64,000 nucleotides of DNA from JAAFIP01 sp031367325 (GTDB taxonomy: Bacteria > Pseudomonadota > Gammaproteobacteria > Burkholderiales > Burkholderiaceae_C): contig JANLPQ010000055.1 in NCBI GenBank assembly GCA_031367325.1, positions 1-64,000 on the forward strand. The letters run 5' to 3'. Position numbers and translations under genes: made by a program. Positions 61,709-64,000 of this stretch are shown piece by piece; positions within the stretch are counted from its first letter, which is position 1, and every line of letters starts with the position of its first letter. The notes below the pieces were generated by a model. It did no database searches, was not told the origin of the DNA, and saw only the letters and a list, made by a program, of their open reading frames with translations.

Positions 61709-61841
61709 TGCAGTTACGGTCTTTGGCCGATACCGTTGAAGCCCAGACCCTGAAAGACAGAGTTGGACACGCTGACGTTTAACGTGATGTGTCGCCAATA
61801 TTAGCTTTCAAGAGTTTCTCAACGTTGTGATCGATGGTAGA

Positions 61842-62969
61842 TTAATCACGCCACTTTTCAGGCAGCCAAGTGGCGGGACAAAATGCGATACCGTTACCTA
61901 TAATCTGGCTCATTGTCTGCGCATCGCTTGCATATTTTTTAAGCAAACTACTAGCACTGCCAGCGGCAAACTCTGACACAGCTTTCATGCCGGTATTCAT
62001 TATTTCGAAATTCAGCAGATCATTGCCGGACATTAAACTATCAAAGTCGGTATCGGGCTTTACAACTACTCTTGGAGCCGCAGGTCCAAACGAGTAAAAG
62101 GGGTGCCAATGAAGCGGGCTTTGCATTCCAACTGCCCCCTCGGCACTTAAAGGTAGCTTGTCTACATCCAGCATTGAAGTTTCAAAAGCATTGAATGATC
62201 TGGTGAGGTAAACTGCAGCCGTATAACCTGCTAGTATCATCTTATTGGCTATAGGAACGCTGAGCTTATAACCGTAGTTGATCCTTAGGTGAAGTACGTT
62301 GGCTTCAGCGAGTGTCTTGTTTGACATAGAGCCTTTTAATTGCGCATCGGTTGCAGTCCTACTAGTGACGTTGTCGTAGTAAGTTAGGGGTTTTCGGTAC
62401 CTTAAAGTGTCAGTAGGAATTTGGTACAGATGTCGGTCTTCACCAGAAAACTCTATGAACCCCCAATCAGTAAAGGCTTGCTGCGTGGGATTTAAATACT
62501 CTATGCAGGTAGACTTTAATAAATCTTTATAAGCTCTTCCGTAGTACGTGAGAAGTTTATCTTTGTCAGGAGTTTTAGTGCCGAATAATGGCATCATGCC
62601 CGCAACCATACCGTCCCAAACACTTGATCGATTTAAGCTACCAATTACGCTTGTATTTAGATGAACTCCAAACTTGTCTCTACCTTTTGTAGTCATGTTT
62701 GTCGCTTCGTAAGCTGATCCAACTATTTTCCTTAGATCAATTGGTATTGCTACTGGCATACCGTTGTTCAATGCGCCGATTCGCGCTGCTTCATGCGCAG
62801 CGTACTGCAATGTGAGTTTGACATGAAAAATCAATGCAAGCTGTATGGCCAGCAACAACAAAGTTACAGTCAAAACCAAGACAACAAGCGTTTCTGTTGC
62901 AGCTGCGCCGCGGTGGTGTTTACTGGCATAGTTACGGACAAGTCTTGTTTTTTTATAGCGGTTCAGCAT
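61842..62969 (-). CDS. TadE-like pilus assembly protein
   Basis: 375-residue TadE/TadG-type minor pseudopilin of the Tad (Flp) pilus system. The N-terminus RG-AAATETLVVLVLTVTLLLLAIQLALIFHVKLTLQYAAHEAARIGAL is the TadE-like domain, with the prepilin-peptidase site after Gly and Glu at +5. The long C-terminal part (YEATNM through the end) is specific and unlike short TadE. It lies downstream of a DUF192 gene and a tadC. Confidence 0.85.
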   Translation of the reverse strand: MLNRYKKTRLVRNYASKHHRGAAATETLVVLVLTVTLLLLAIQLALIFHVKLTLQYAAHEAARIGALNNGMPVAIPIDLRKIVGSAYEATNMTTKGRDKFGVHLNTSVIGSLNRSSVWDGMVAGMMPLFGTKTPDKDKLLTYYGRAYKDLLKSTCIEYLNPTQQAFTDWGFIEFSGEDRHLYQIPTDTLRYRKPLTYYDNVTSRTATDAQLKGSMSNKTLAEANVLHLRINYGYKLSVPIANKMILAGYTAAVYLTRSFNAFETSMLDVDKLPLSAEGAVGMQSPLHWHPFYSFGPAAPRVVVKPDTDFDSLMSGNDLLNFEIMNTGMKAVSEFAAGSASSLLKKYASDAQTMSQIIGNGIAFCPATWLPEKWRD

Positions 62970-62988
62970 AAAAATTACTCCTTACAAT

Positions 62989-63333
62989 TTACCAACCAAA
63001 CAATTGGACACCGGGTTTTAATTGCAGCGCATGCGCACAGCCAGCTGACAGCTCTAACACCATAGCGGCACCCTTGCAGACCGACAATCTAAGGGGGCAC
63101 AAACTGCTCACCACACGCAAAATATGCCCGTCTGAGCGCAAAAAAATTATGTCTATCGGATATCGCATGCCTACAGTGTGAACCGAGGAACATTTTTTAA
63201 TCAACATTCCTTCATTTGCGCATAGCCTAGCCCGCCCCAGCAATCCGCGCGTTCTGGCCCACGCAGTTTCGGCTACAAAAATGGGCCCAAAACCGGTCGC
63301 AGAGGATTGGGCTTGTAAAGTAACAGTACGCAT
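62989..63333 (-). CDS. DUF192 family protein
   Basis: 114-residue DUF192 protein: AWARTRGLLGRARLCANEGMLIKKCSSVHTVGMRYPIDIIFLRSDGHILRVV, then CKGAAMVLELSAGCAHALQLKPGVQL, the whole family signature. No signal peptide is visible. It sits 5 bases after tadC, within the Tad locus. Role unknown; such genes recur beside Tad loci. Confidence 0.9.
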   Translation of the reverse strand: MRTVTLQAQSSATGFGPIFVAETAWARTRGLLGRARLCANEGMLIKKCSSVHTVGMRYPIDIIFLRSDGHILRVVSSLCPLRLSVCKGAAMVLELSAGCAHALQLKPGVQLFGW

Positions 63334-63338
63334 GAGTT

Positions 63339-64000
63339 TTACTTGGGCATGGCCATGTATTCCATAACCAATGGAAAGAAAATAATAACAAACGTTACTG
63401 GGAATATAAATATGACCAGTGGGCCTATCATCTTGACGGGCGCCTCCATAGCTAACTTTTCGGCATACTGGAAACGCTCTGTACGCCGCTGGTCTGAAAT
63501 GTCAGCCAGGGTATTAGCTATGCTAGCGCCCAAAGATTCAGCTTGCGTCAAACTAGACACTAAGCTTTTGATGTTTTCATTGTCTGTACGCTCTGCCATG
63601 CTACGAAGCGCTTCCATTCGGTTCATACCTGCCCGCATGTCGCGCAACATATGGTCAAACTCGTCGCGCAATGCCCCTTTGGGGCCCTTGTCGACAGCTT
63701 GCGCAATAGCACCCGTCAGGCTTAGCCCAGCTTGACAGCACAAAGTAATCATATCTAAGTAACTGGGCAAAGAGCGCAATATTTCCTTACTACGCTTTTT
63801 GTGTTTGTCGCGCAGCCAAATGGCTGGATACAACCAGCCCAAGTATCCAAAGCCAATCATGCACCCTATTTTGTTACTGCCTGTGGCATTCAACATGCTG
63901 GCCATACATAGCGTTATCAACGAAAACACCAAAAATGTAACTGCTTGAAACGCGATAAACTCTTCAGATTTGAGCAAAAATCCCAATCCGGCTATGTCAA
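63339..64000 (-). CDS. tadC: TadC-like type II secretion F-domain protein, 5' end cut
   Basis: C-terminal 220 residues of an inner-membrane platform protein of the Tad pilus. The frame is open at the window edge (reads DIAGLGFLLKSEEF). Seen: KRSKEILRSLPSYLDMITLCCQAGLSLTGAIAQAVDKG, DMRAGMNRMEALRSMAERTDNENIKSLVSSLTQAESLGASIANTL, ADISDQRRTERFQYAEKLAMEAPVKMIGPLVIFIFPVTFVIIFFPLV, the T2SSF domain and final helices. TadC rather than TadB by its end sequence. Confidence 0.88.
   Translation of the reverse strand, partial: DIAGLGFLLKSEEFIAFQAVTFLVFSLITLCMASMLNATGSNKIGCMIGFGYLGWLYPAIWLRDKHKKRSKEILRSLPSYLDMITLCCQAGLSLTGAIAQAVDKGPKGALRDEFDHMLRDMRAGMNRMEALRSMAERTDNENIKSLVSSLTQAESLGASIANTLADISDQRRTERFQYAEKLAMEAPVKMIGPLVIFIFPVTFVIIFFPLVMEYMAMPK

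Noticed and set aside
1..64000. CRISPR array, prophage, transposase-bearing IS element, tRNA or rRNA genes
   Set aside because: No spaced direct repeats, phage structural genes, transposase motifs or cloverleaf sequences were recognised on either strand.

Overview
The window looks like chromosomal DNA of a betaproteobacterium, most likely Burkholderiales of the Comamonadaceae type. This rests on gene order and family content: rimP-nusA-infB-rbfA-truB-typA, dapC-dapD-pilU, nadC-nadA, ratA-rnfH next to smpB, zapA followed by 6S RNA, and a DUF6502 gene followed by DUF5666 lipoproteins. No species call is made. Base composition looks moderately GC-rich by eye and was not computed. No tRNA, rRNA, CRISPR array, prophage or transposase gene was seen.

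Layout. 1-5 kb: a cut-off HlyD-type secretion adaptor, rnfH-ratA, smpB, a 3-hydroxyisobutyryl-CoA hydrolase-like gene and an EamA exporter. 5-13.5 kb (minus strand): the transcription/translation operon rimP-nusA-infB-rbfA-truB with typA. 13.6-19 kb: an AlkB-type alkane hydroxylase, then dapC, dapD, pilU and nth on the plus strand. 19-23 kb: NAD synthesis (nadB convergent with nadC-nadA). 23-26.7 kb: a DUF6502 gene and two paralogous DUF5666 lipoproteins. 26.8-30.2 kb: metE and a divergent, frameshifted metR. 30.3-43.3 kb (minus strand): a 12-gene cobalamin uptake and assembly operon (btuB, cobB, a BtuF-like gene, cobU, btuFCD, cobO, bioB, cbiB, cobC, cobQ) behind a cobalamin riboswitch. 43.4-49.8 kb: zapB-like, zapA, 6S RNA, a TauE/SafE transporter, dsbB, yggX, an MnmC-like oxidase, a frameshifted DUF3224 gene, a small Cys-rich secreted protein and a TraB/GumN protein. 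49.8-50.6 kb: gene remnants. 50.8-61.7 kb: an 11-gene sugar-acid operon with its own GntR regulator and ABC importer. 61.8-64 kb: part of a Tad pilus locus.

The most striking signal is a short palindromic repeat with core CCTGCTCAAGCAGCTAT, seen about 16 times between 0.9 and 47.9 kb and not noticed by eye in the last 16 kb. Half of the copies lie inside or at the ends of essential or metabolic genes (infB, truB, alkB, cbiB twice, cobU, btuD, the hydrolase). Sense-strand coding copies all use one reading frame that gives an Ala-Gln-Ala-Ala-like peptide. The two antisense coding copies have lost the TGA the core would place in frame. One copy supplies a start codon and others supply gene ends. 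It behaves like a protein-tolerated mobile or expanding repeat, comparable in behaviour to Rickettsia palindromic elements. A second repeat type, two roughly 170-bp elements with long inverted ends built on CGCGAAGGACGCGAA, lies at 4.8 and 18.1 kb.

Several genes are broken by single-base shifts (metR, DUF3224, a tautomerase) or reduced to fragments (a FAD monooxygenase). These could be real decay or homopolymer sequencing errors. The sugar-acid operon looks like a complete regulated pathway: import, lactone opening, dehydration, 2-keto-3-deoxy acid processing and a PdxA-type dehydrogenase, with a beta-propeller protein and a cytochrome b561-like membrane protein of unknown role.
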